Positions 53,597 to 60,982 of a stretch of DNA of 64,000 nt are shown here, piece by piece. Position 1 is the stretch's first letter. Every line of letters starts with the position of its first letter. The notes below the pieces were generated by a model. The model worked only from the letters and a program-made list of their open reading frames with translations, ran no database searches and was not told the origin of the DNA. Source of the stretch: Crystallibacter degradans (GTDB lineage Bacteria > Actinomycetota > Actinomycetes > Actinomycetales > Micrococcaceae); contig NZ_JABBCH010000001.1 of assembly GCF_012952295.1 (NCBI RefSeq), positions 62,001 through 126,000 on the forward strand. Direction: 5' to 3'. A program made the translations under genes and the position numbers.

Positions 53597-53868
53597 TCCG
53601 TTCCCCTTTCTGCAATTTCGACGATTTTCCGCCGCGCCTCCATCACGTGAAAGACCAAGATGTCATCAGGAGGGGTGATGACCGCCATAACTTCGAGGAT
53701 CATGCTTCGGTCTTTGGATGGGCCGATAAACAGATCCGGCCGGCGGCTGTTCCCTACACGTGGTTCATCGAACTGCCCTATGTGGTAGATCTGGTTCAGG
53801 ATCGCGTGCAGCGCATCAGAACGGTCAATACCGTGCTTACCCGCGCTCTCCGTCCACCTGATCGCCAT
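53593..53868 (-). CDS. Toxin of the BrnT/DUF4258-like fold
   Basis: 91-residue protein: HGIDRSDALHAILNQIYHI, RPDLFIGPSKDRSMILEVMAVI, DDILVFHVMEARRKIVEIAE. This is a compact RelE-like/BrnT-like pattern in actinobacterial TA pairs, with the conserved LFIGPSKDR and LEVMAVI...VFHVMEAR. ATG 53868; weak SD. Upstream (53871-53908) is an overlapping palindromic region suited to autoregulation. RNase activity is inferred from the fold, not shown. Confidence 0.7.
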   Translation of the reverse strand: MAIRWTESAGKHGIDRSDALHAILNQIYHIGQFDEPRVGNSRRPDLFIGPSKDRSMILEVMAVITPPDDILVFHVMEARRKIVEIAERGTE

Positions 53869-53870
53869 AT

Positions 53871-53908
53871 TAATATTGTCCTGCAATATTAGGGCATTGC
53901 AAGACAAT
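53871..53908. promoter_or_regulatory. Overlapping palindromes upstream of the toxin gene
   Basis: TAATATTG/CAATATTA (53871-53878 with 53884-53891, perfect) interlocked with ATTGTCCTGCAAT/ATTGCAAGACAAT (53875-53887 with 53896-53908, one mismatch). It starts 2 bp upstream of the toxin ATG; likely promoter/operator bound by the TA complex. Confidence 0.65.
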
Positions 53909-53995
53909 GTGCTTGCCTGTGGAAGAGAAGAGCCGCTGCAGTCGTTGCTGCGAGGCAATGGAAGCCGCTATTGGCGCTGGCGGGAAACTTTCGGG

Positions 53996-54676
53996 TTAAA
54001 GCACGCCGGGCCGAGCTACCGCTGCGAAGTTGCCTTGTCCCAGCCAAACCGGGACTGCGCGCTGCACAGTAGTCGGGGCGGAAATGCTGACCAAGCCCGA
54101 CCTGATCGCTGACAGCCAGTCCCGGTCGCCGCGCCAGATTTCGGTCAGGGTGCGCAGCCCGGTGCGGACCGTCGCCGTGACTTCGAAGCCCGGATCGTAG
54201 TCGCAGACATCTGCCTCATCGCCGGTGACGTTGAGCCACCAGCGTGCGGCCGGCGGCGGGACGTCGCTGAATTCGAACGCGACAACGGTGCGGCTGCGCG
54301 GCCACTCCCCGAGTGGCACGGTCCGCCGGATGTCCCACATCAGTAGGTGGGGATCGAGGTCCTCCTGGCCGAGTTGGTTGATCCAGCGCACGCCCCATGC
54401 GCCCACCGCGGCAACAACGCCGGCGAGATCCTGTCCGCTGGGCGTGAGGCTGTAGGTGCTGCGACCGTCAACCACGGTGTTGCGAACAACGCCTGCACGC
54501 TCGAGGCTGCGCAGCCGTTTCGACAGCAGTGCAGGGGACATCTTCGGGTTGCCACGGCGCAGGTCATTGAAGCGCGAACTTCCGGCCAGCAGCTCCCTGA
54601 TAACGAGCATGGTCCAGCGCTCGTCAAGCAACTCCATGGCCTTGGCCACCGGGCAGAACTGGCCATATGTGGACAT
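53996..54676 (-). CDS. HxlR-family transcriptional regulator with C-terminal SCP2-like domain
   Basis: 226-residue regulator. Winged-helix HxlR domain: QFCPVAKAMELLDERWTMLV (Cys near residue 8, a redox or ligand site in many HxlR proteins), SRFNDLRRG, SPALLSKRLRSLERAGVV. The C-terminal region (about 120-226: DPGFEVTATVRTGLRTLTEI) resembles an SCP2-like sterol/lipid-carrier segment. AAGGGAGG lies 7 bases before the ATG. Divergent from the methyltransferase gene at 54858, its probable target. Confidence 0.9.
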   Translation of the reverse strand: MSTYGQFCPVAKAMELLDERWTMLVIRELLAGSSRFNDLRRGNPKMSPALLSKRLRSLERAGVVRNTVVDGRSTYSLTPSGQDLAGVVAAVGAWGVRWINQLGQEDLDPHLLMWDIRRTVPLGEWPRSRTVVAFEFSDVPPPAARWWLNVTGDEADVCDYDPGFEVTATVRTGLRTLTEIWRGDRDWLSAIRSGLVSISAPTTVQRAVPVWLGQGNFAAVARPGVL

Positions 54677-54857
54677 CGGTTGACCTCCCTTTGATGCCTC
54701 TTCCAGTAAACGCCCGACCCGCTGGCCGCACCAGTACAAATTTTGAAGCGCTCCCGGTTCAGATCTGTTACTGGACGCAGACGTTGCCCGGATCGATCCT
54801 TGAAGTACCACCAACAAAGGGCCGTCAAAAGCCCGCTAACCTCTAAGGGCAAGTTCA

Positions 54858-55673
54858 ATGAGCGATCAAGATGTTCTCAACGGGGTCAAGGCAAAGCATC
54901 GGGCTATGTGGGCCCTGGGCGACTATCCCTCGGTCGCCACGGAAGTCATACCAGCGCTGGGCCCGGAACTCGTCGTGGCAAGTGGAATTCGCCCTGGCGA
55001 GGATGTGCTGGACATTGCCGCGGGCTCGGGCAACGCAGCCCTTCCGGCAGCCCGGATCGGCGCCCGGGTTACGGCATCCGACCTGACGCCTGCGCTGCTG
55101 GATGCCGGCCGCCGGCAAGCGGAAGGCGATGGGCTGACACTCGAATGGCGGGAGGCCGACGCCGAGAACCTGCCGTTCGACGACGGCTCCTTCGACGTCG
55201 CGATCTCCTGTGTGGGGATCATGTTCACTCCCAACCATCAGGCCAGCGCCGACGAACTTGTCCGCGTCCTCCGGCCCGGAGGCAGAATCGGGCTGATCAA
55301 TTGGACACCCGAGGGCTTTATCGGCCAAATGTTCAAGACCATGAAGCCGTACGCTCCGCCGCCGCCTCCAGGCGCACAACCGCCGCCACTGTGGGGCAAC
55401 GAGGAGCACGTGCGGGAGCTGCTGGGCGACCGGGTGACAGACGTTGTTGCGAAACGGGAGAAGCTGATGGTCGACCGGTTCGGCACACCGGAAGAGTTCC
55501 GCGAATTCTTCAAGACCTGTTACGGCCCCACCATCACCGCGTACCGCAACCTCGCCGACAGCCCGGAGCGGGTGCAGGCGCTGGATGACGAGCTCGCCGA
55601 ACTGGCACGTGCGAACCTGGGCAACGGCAAGATGGAATGGGAGTATCTGCTGTTCACGGCCGTCAAAAAGTGA
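54858..55673 (+). CDS. Class I SAM-dependent methyltransferase
   Basis: 271-residue protein. SAM-binding motif I DVLDIAAGSGNAALPAARIG (Gly-rich), post-I loop VTASDLTPALLDA, motif II ENLPFDDGSFDVAISCVGIM. C-terminal part has FGTPEEFREFFKTCYGPTI and an EWEYLLFTAVKK end. Substrate unknown; related proteins are often annotated as UbiE-like or small-molecule methyltransferases. Regulated perhaps by the divergent HxlR protein. Followed by a terminator. Confidence 0.9.
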   Translation: MSDQDVLNGVKAKHRAMWALGDYPSVATEVIPALGPELVVASGIRPGEDVLDIAAGSGNAALPAARIGARVTASDLTPALLDAGRRQAEGDGLTLEWREADAENLPFDDGSFDVAISCVGIMFTPNHQASADELVRVLRPGGRIGLINWTPEGFIGQMFKTMKPYAPPPPPGAQPPPLWGNEEHVRELLGDRVTDVVAKREKLMVDRFGTPEEFREFFKTCYGPTITAYRNLADSPERVQALDDELAELARANLGNGKMEWEYLLFTAVKK

Positions 55674-55728
55674 CCGGGCCTCGGCAGAAACGCCCCTGAG
55701 CAGAAGAAGCGATCCCAGCGGAAGGTGA

Positions 55729-55755
55729 GCGCGCCGCCCAAAGCGGGCGGCGCGC
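55729..55755 (+). terminator. Terminator after the methyltransferase gene
   Basis: GC-only 11-bp stem (GCGCGCCGCCC at 55729-55739 with its complement at 55745-55755). No T run. It separates the inserted block from the transporter operon, whose promoter lies in the 220 bp before 55973. Confidence 0.65.
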
Positions 55756-55972
55756 CGTCGTCGTTGGTTGAAAGGAAGTAGTTGGCGGGAAGGGAAGGGC
55801 GAGGCTGGAGGCCGATGTGCATGTGCCCAATGCTGGCCCGATAAACATGTGTGGATCTTCCTTGTGACGCCCGCCACGCCGCGAGGATAGTGGTTTGCAC
55901 AACAGCTTGTTCCGCACCGCAGGCTAATCAGAGCCAGGTGCACCTTCACCCCTTCCTCATTGGAGCTTACGA

Positions 55973-57361
55973 ATGTCTTCTGCAGCCACGCGAAGCGCTT
56001 CGACAAGTGCACGACTCGACCGCGCAAAGATGCGCAAGATTTCCACAGCCAGCGTCATCGGTACCACCGTCGAATGGTACGACCTCTTCCTCTTCGGAAC
56101 GGCGTCCGCACTGGTCTTCAACCGAATCTTCTTCCCCGAGCTCGACGGCGCCATCGGCACCCTCCTCTCCTTCCTCACCTTCGCGTCCGCCTACCTGGCC
56201 CGCATGGTCGGTGCCATCCTCTTCGGCCACTTCGGCGACCGCGTGGGCCGCAAGTCCATGCTGCTGATCTCGCTGATCGCGATGGGCGCGGCGACCTTCG
56301 CCATCGGCCTGGTGCCGGACTTCAACACCATCGGCATCGCAGCTCCCCTGCTGCTGCTGACTCTGCGCCTGATCCAGGGCCTGGCCCTCGGCGGCGAATG
56401 GGGCGGCGCGGTCCTGATGACCGTGGAGCATGCGCCGGAAAACAAGCGCGGTTTCTACGGCTCCATGGTCCAGATCGGCGTGCCCGTAGGTACCCTGATT
56501 GCCAACGTGGCCTTCCTGCTGGTGGCCGCCAACCTGTCCGAGGCCGACCTGCTCAGCTGGGGCTGGCGCGTACCGTTCCTGCTCTCGGCCGTCCTGGTGG
56601 GCGTGGGCATCTACATCCGGCTGAACATCGAAGAGACCCCGTCCTTCCAGAAGGTCCGCGAGACCGGTGCCAAGGCGAAGATCCCGTTTGCCGACCTGAT
56701 GCGCAAGTACTGGAAGCAGGTCATCCTCGGCGGCGTCGCCACCCTCTCCACCGGCAGCACCTTCACCCTGCTGGTCGCCTCCGGCGTCAACTACGGCACC
56801 ACCGAACTGGGACATTCCAGCGACACGATGCTCTGGGCGGTCATGTTCGCCTGCGTCCTGGCCTTCGTCGCCATCCCGTTCTTCGGCCGGCTCTCCGACC
56901 GCGTGGGCCGCAAGCCAATCATCTTCGCCGGTGTAGCCGCAGAGGCACTGCTGGCCTTCCCGATGTTCTGGCTGATGGACACCGGATCCGTGCCGCTGAT
57001 GTTCGTCGGCTACGGCCTCATGATGCTGGCCTTCTCCGCCAACTACGGCCCGATCGCCACCTTCCTGGCCGAGCTGTTCGGCTCCAAGGTGCGCTACTCC
57101 GGTCTGTCCGTCTCCTACATGCTCTCCGGCCTGCTGGGTTCGGCCGCCACCCCGGCCATCACGGTAGCCCTGCTCGCCGCCACCGGCCAAAGCTCCTCCA
57201 TCGCCTGGTACGTGATGGGTGCCGCCGTACTGTCCCTGGTTGCGCTGTACCTGCTGACCGAGACCCGGCACGGCAACATCGACGCCGTTGAGGCAGCCCC
57301 GTCCAGCGAGAGCGATGACGCTCCGACCGGCTCGGTTGAGAGTGCAGAGGTTGCCCGGTGA
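55973..57361 (+). CDS. MFS transporter of the metabolite:H+ symporter (MHS) family
   Basis: 462-residue, 12-helix permease. Diagnostic MHS features: GTTVEWYDLFLFGTASAL at helix 1, GHFGDRVGRKSML after helix 2 and again GRLSDRVGRKPII, RLIQGLALGGEWGGAVLM, and RGFYGSMVQIGVPVGTL. Family members import organic acids, betaines or shikimate-type compounds. First gene of an operon with ridA-like, rraA-like and deacylase genes; its GTGA overlap with the next gene shows coupling. The imported substrate is probably degraded by the adjacent enzymes. Confidence 0.94.
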   Translation: MSSAATRSASTSARLDRAKMRKISTASVIGTTVEWYDLFLFGTASALVFNRIFFPELDGAIGTLLSFLTFASAYLARMVGAILFGHFGDRVGRKSMLLISLIAMGAATFAIGLVPDFNTIGIAAPLLLLTLRLIQGLALGGEWGGAVLMTVEHAPENKRGFYGSMVQIGVPVGTLIANVAFLLVAANLSEADLLSWGWRVPFLLSAVLVGVGIYIRLNIEETPSFQKVRETGAKAKIPFADLMRKYWKQVILGGVATLSTGSTFTLLVASGVNYGTTELGHSSDTMLWAVMFACVLAFVAIPFFGRLSDRVGRKPIIFAGVAAEALLAFPMFWLMDTGSVPLMFVGYGLMMLAFSANYGPIATFLAELFGSKVRYSGLSVSYMLSGLLGSAATPAITVALLAATGQSSSIAWYVMGAAVLSLVALYLLTETRHGNIDAVEAAPSSESDDAPTGSVESAEVAR

Positions 57362-57750
57362 CCATCCGGCGCATCCACGCGGCCCCCGGCTCGATCGAGC
57401 CGGTGGGCCCGTACTCGCAGGCGGTCGTCGCCAACGGCTTTGTCTTCACCGCGGGACAGGTGCCCGCCAAGTCCAGTCTGGAGGACCAGCCGGAGACGTT
57501 CGCCGAGCAGGTCCGCCAGACCATCCGGAATCTGGAGGCCGCGCTGATCGAAGCCGGCTCCGGTCTGGAACACGTGGTCAAGGTCAACACGTACCTGACC
57601 GAACCTGACCAGCTGGCCGAATACAACGCGGTCTACGAGGAATTCTTCGGCCCCCACAAGCCGGCGCGCACCTCGGTGTGCGTCAGCTTGTGGGGCGTGA
57701 GCCTGGAGATCGAATGCGTGGCGGTAGTGCCCGCACAAGAGGAGAAATAA
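57358..57750 (+). CDS. RidA/YjgF/RutC-family protein
   Basis: 130-residue protein. Motifs: GPYSQAVVANGFVFTAGQVPA, NLEAALIEAGSGLEHVVKVN and CVSLWGVSLEIECVAVVP (the canonical Arg is at the RTSVCV position). RidA proteins hydrolyse reactive imines/enamines; the RutC branch acts in pyrimidine breakdown. Start GTG 57358, overlapping the symporter gene stop. Fits a role in detoxifying intermediates in the same pathway. Confidence 0.92.
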   Translation: MTIRRIHAAPGSIEPVGPYSQAVVANGFVFTAGQVPAKSSLEDQPETFAEQVRQTIRNLEAALIEAGSGLEHVVKVNTYLTEPDQLAEYNAVYEEFFGPHKPARTSVCVSLWGVSLEIECVAVVPAQEEK

Positions 57751-57753
57751 CCA

Positions 57754-58494
57754 ATGGAAATGTCCGCCACCGGAACCCTTGCCGCCGCCACCCTGGGCGA
57801 GCCGGCCGCGCAGACCGAGCTTCAGGCTGAGGTCGAGACTGAGCCTCAGGCCGAGCGCCCGGCGCAGCAGCTGCCCGAGCTACTGGAACGGCTGCGCAGC
57901 GTCAGCTTCCCGACCCTGGGCCACTTCCTCGAGGAGGGATTCTGCTCCTCCGAGATCCGCACGATCGTGCCGGGGGCCCGGATGGTGGGCGTTGCCTCCA
58001 CGGCCCGGATTCCCGACGCCGATGCGGTGGCGGTCAACCACGCGCTGCTGCGCCTACAGCCCGGCGAGGTGCTGGTGCTGGACATGGACGGCGACCGGCA
58101 GCACGCTCCGGTCGGCGCGGTTACCGGTGCCGCCGCCCGTGCCCGCGGCGCGGCCGGCATCCTGGTGGACGGCCCGGTCACCGACGTGGTGGAACTCAAT
58201 GACGCGAACGACGGCGGGGCGTTGCCAGTGTTTGCCCGCGGCACCACCTGCTGCACTACCAAGCGCCATGCGTCGGGCCGGGCCGAGTTCGGCGTCCCCG
58301 TGAGCGTCGGCGGTGTCACGGTCCGGCCGGGCGACCTTGTCCTCGGTGACGACAACGGAGTGGTGGTGCTGGCACCCGAGGTGGCCGCCGCCGTCGTACT
58401 TCAAGCGGTTGAATCCGATGCCGCAGAGCCGACTATCCTCAACCGGATTGCTGCCGGTGAGCCGCTCGACGGGATCCTGTACCTTGGCCAGTAA
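57754..58494 (+). CDS. RraA-family protein (4-hydroxy-4-methyl-2-oxoglutarate aldolase/oxaloacetate decarboxylase type)
   Basis: 246-residue protein of the RraA-like family, which includes HMG/CHA aldolases and oxaloacetate decarboxylases. A long Glu/Ala N-terminal extension (about 1-40) precedes the core: GEVLVLDMDGDRQHAPVG and GILVDGPVTDVVELN (metal site region), with Asp-Arg/Gly pattern modified, and VRPGDLVLGDDNGVVVLAP. ATG 57754 has GAGGAG upstream. The aldolase dyad is not clearly identical to characterised enzymes, so the reaction is uncertain. Confidence 0.88.
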   Translation: MEMSATGTLAAATLGEPAAQTELQAEVETEPQAERPAQQLPELLERLRSVSFPTLGHFLEEGFCSSEIRTIVPGARMVGVASTARIPDADAVAVNHALLRLQPGEVLVLDMDGDRQHAPVGAVTGAAARARGAAGILVDGPVTDVVELNDANDGGALPVFARGTTCCTTKRHASGRAEFGVPVSVGGVTVRPGDLVLGDDNGVVVLAPEVAAAVVLQAVESDAAEPTILNRIAAGEPLDGILYLGQ

Positions 58495-58528
58495 CGCGCC
58501 CGCGCCAGCCTCGACCGAAGGAGCAACC

Positions 58529-59794
58529 ATGCCGGATCCGGATATCAGACGGCGCATCCTCGCCGCCGTCGACACCGCGTTCGACGAGCAGCTCGCGTTC
58601 ACCGCCGAGCTGATTTCCGAACCCTCGCTGCGCGCGGACGAGGCCGACGCGCAGGACCTGCTCTACCGGGCGATGGAGTCCCGCGGCCTGGAGATGGACC
58701 GCTGGGAAATCGACTCGGAGGAGCTGCGCAACCACGTCGGCTACGGCCCGTCCACCGTCTCCTACGAGAACAGCGTCAACGTGGTCGGCACCTACAAACC
58801 GCGGACGACGGCGGGGCGTTCGCTGATCCTGAACGGCCACGTGGACGTGGTGCCCACCGGGCCCGAGGACACCTGGTCCCGCTCCCCCTGGCACGCCGAG
58901 ATGAAAGACGGTTGGCTGTACGGACGCGGTGCCGGCGACATGAAGGCCGGGCTGGTTGCCAACCTCTTCGCGCTCGACGCCGTCCGCGCCGCAGGGCTGG
59001 CGCCGACCGCCGAGATCATCGTCCAGTCGGTGGTGGAGGAAGAGTGCACCGGCAACGGTTCGCTGGCCGCCCTGCTCCGCGGCTACACCGCCGATGCAGT
59101 GATCATCCCGGAACCGGAAGAGAACATGCTGGTCCGGGCCAACGTCGGCGTGCTCTGGTTCAAGGTACGGGTGGCCGGCGAACCTACCCATCCGCGCGAA
59201 ATGTCCACCGGTTTCAACGCGATCGACTCCGCCTACACAGTGATGTCCAGCCTCCGGAAGCTGGAGGAGAAGTGGAACGAGCAGCGGAGCTCCCACCGCT
59301 ACTTCGAGGACCTCGAGCACCCGATCAACTTCAACTTCGGGAAAATCGTCGGCGGCGACTGGCCCTCCAGCGTTCCGGCATGGTGCGAGGTCGACGTGCG
59401 CGTGGCCATCTACCCAGGTACGACGGCGGACCAGGCCTGGCAGGAACTGCAGGATTGCCTCGACTCCACCGGGCTGCCGCTGACCGCTACCAAGACCGGC
59501 TTCTATTCCGAAGGCTATGTGCTGGAGGAAGGCTCTGATGCCGAAGCCGTGCTGGCCGGCGCACACCGGGAGGCGTTCGGCGAGGAGTTGCAGAGCTTCA
59601 CAACGCCGGGCTACCTCGACGGGCGGGTGTTCACGTTGTACGGCGACACTCCCACCCTGGTCTACGGGCCGGTCTCCGAGGCGATCCATGGGTTCGACGA
59701 ACGTGTGGACATCGAGTCCGTCCGCCGGATCACCAAGGCCATCGCCCTGTTCATCGCGGAATGGTGCGGCGTGGAGGAGGCGACCGCGGGCTGA
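58529..59794 (+). CDS. M20 family deacylase (ArgE/DapE/acetylornithine deacetylase-like)
   Basis: 421-residue metallo-hydrolase that cleaves N-acyl groups. Metal site: LNGHVDVVPTGPEDTW (His, Asp), YGRGAGDMKAG (bridging Asp), SVVEEECTGNG (Glu pair), IPEPEE; dimerisation region GEPTHPREMSTG (His), and late His near YGPVSEAIHGFDERVD. AAGGAG lies before the ATG; an in-frame upstream frame lacks an SD. Last gene of the MFS operon. It completes the import-and-degrade set with RidA and RraA. Confidence 0.94.
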   Translation: MPDPDIRRRILAAVDTAFDEQLAFTAELISEPSLRADEADAQDLLYRAMESRGLEMDRWEIDSEELRNHVGYGPSTVSYENSVNVVGTYKPRTTAGRSLILNGHVDVVPTGPEDTWSRSPWHAEMKDGWLYGRGAGDMKAGLVANLFALDAVRAAGLAPTAEIIVQSVVEEECTGNGSLAALLRGYTADAVIIPEPEENMLVRANVGVLWFKVRVAGEPTHPREMSTGFNAIDSAYTVMSSLRKLEEKWNEQRSSHRYFEDLEHPINFNFGKIVGGDWPSSVPAWCEVDVRVAIYPGTTADQAWQELQDCLDSTGLPLTATKTGFYSEGYVLEEGSDAEAVLAGAHREAFGEELQSFTTPGYLDGRVFTLYGDTPTLVYGPVSEAIHGFDERVDIESVRRITKAIALFIAEWCGVEEATAG

Positions 59795-59916
59795 GCGGCG
59801 GTTCCGAGATCAGATACGAAGTCTCGTCTTTATCACGGTCAGGTGTCCAGAGGGTGTCCGGAACGGCATTTTGACCTCGAAAGACCCGAAACCAGCTCTT
59901 CGTGTTGCATGAGGGA

Positions 59917-59933
59917 TAGTAAGCATGCTTGGC
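59917..59933 (+). promoter_or_regulatory. TAGTAAGCATGCTT element before the second GNAT-like gene
   Basis: TAGTAAGCATGCTTGGC, 44 bp upstream of the ATG of 59978-60331. It is almost identical to 15506-15522 before the paralogue. Confidence 0.6.
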
Positions 59934-59977
59934 TTCAACTTGTAGCAGGATCAATTCTTGAACAGAGGAGAGATGGC

Positions 59978-60331
59978 ATGCAGGTAATCACCAATAATTT
60001 CGGTGCTTCCCAATACGACGCCTACGTGGACGGAGCGGTGGCCGCGTCACTGCACTACCAGATCCAGGACGGCGAGATGTGGCTTCTCTGGACAACCGTG
60101 AGCGACAGCTGCGAGGTCAAGGGCCTTGCCGAGCGCCTGATCCGCGACGCTCTCGCCGATGCGCACAAGAGGAGGCTGGCCGTGCGCCCGTTCTGCCACG
60201 AGGTCCGCAAGATCATCTCCGCACACCCTGTGTATCTGAAGCTGGTTCCGCCCAACGAGGTCAGGCGCCTTCACCTGACCGCGGTTCCCGCACCCAAGAA
60301 AACGAAGCAGCTCGCAACTGCCGCAGCCTGA
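59978..60331 (+). CDS. Small GNAT-like (YjdJ-type) protein, copy 2
   Basis: 117-residue paralogue of 15570-15986: NNFGASQYDAYVDGAVAASL, GEMWLLWTTV, VKGLAERLIRDALADAHKRR and LAVRPFCHEVRKIISAHPVY. It lacks the Gln/Arg-rich tail of copy 1 and ends in a short Lys/Ala tail. GAGGAGAG lies before the ATG. The shared upstream element suggests co-regulation of both copies. Confidence 0.87.
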   Translation: MQVITNNFGASQYDAYVDGAVAASLHYQIQDGEMWLLWTTVSDSCEVKGLAERLIRDALADAHKRRLAVRPFCHEVRKIISAHPVYLKLVPPNEVRRLHLTAVPAPKKTKQLATAAA

Positions 60332-60353
60332 GCCTTTCTGCTGGTGCGGGTTC

Positions 60354-60845
60354 CTATTGCACGGAACCCGCACCCGGCTGCGGAAGGCCGGAAGCTGCCA
60401 GATCTGAAACCCATTCAGGAGTGGCCCTGCCCAGACGCTTATCAGTGGTCACGCACAAGCGGGCGGCGTTGGTTTTGACGCAATGGTCTTGGCCATCCCG
60501 CTCCGGTAGCGCTTTGGGCAGCGCTGCTTCCTGCAGCGGTCGGATGGCAGCCGTGGCCAGGATTTCGATCTCTTCATCTGTGGCCAAGTGGCTTTTTGCC
60601 AGCAGCGCCAGCACGCCCAGCCCGGTCGCTTTGCGTTCCATGTCCGCTGACAAGGAAGCGTCCAACGCCCACTGCGCGCGCGACCACCACTCGGAACGGC
60701 GGTCTGCCAGCGCCCGCTCCTTCAGCGCCTGCCACGCGATGAAACCGGCGACGGCGGCTGCCAGCAGCGTGGCCAGCGGGCCCAAAGCTTCGAGGATGTT
60801 CCACCATTCCGACTGCTGGACAATCACTGCATCCGGTACCGTCAT
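60354..60845 (-). CDS. Hypothetical protein with one membrane segment
   Basis: 163-residue protein. N-terminal membrane helix LGPLATLLAAAVAGFIAWQA (about 21-40), then a coiled-coil-like region (LKERALADRRSEWWSRAQWA), helical ATDEEIEILATAAIRPLQEA, and a C-terminal segment with Cys and basic residues (DHCVKTNAARLCVTTDKR). No known domain. It may be a membrane-bound accessory protein. Convergent with the GNAT-like gene. Confidence 0.65.
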   Translation of the reverse strand: MTVPDAVIVQQSEWWNILEALGPLATLLAAAVAGFIAWQALKERALADRRSEWWSRAQWALDASLSADMERKATGLGVLALLAKSHLATDEEIEILATAAIRPLQEAALPKALPERDGQDHCVKTNAARLCVTTDKRLGRATPEWVSDLAASGLPQPGAGSVQ

Positions 60846-60909
60846 AGGCTCATCCTAGGGCTTGCGGCAGCCTGCGGCCGGTTCCAAAACCGCTCCTTCA
60901 TCGGACATT

Positions 60910-60952
60910 CTTGAGGCCGTTGCCGGGCGGGATGCCTGGCAACGGCCTCAAG
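60910..60952. terminator. Hairpin between 60354-60845 and the surface protein gene
   Basis: Perfect 15-bp stem (CTTGAGGCCGTTGCC at 60910-60924 with its complement at 60938-60952), 13-base loop. Positioned 30 bp after the stop of the surface-protein gene on the minus strand; likely its terminator. Confidence 0.8.
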
Positions 60953-60982
60953 TTATTCGTGACCGGATGGCCGGATGATTAC

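Noticed and set aside
55967-57271. Minus-strand open frame of 434 codons over the MFS gene
   Set aside because: Gly/Gln/Glu-rich antisense translation of membrane helices.
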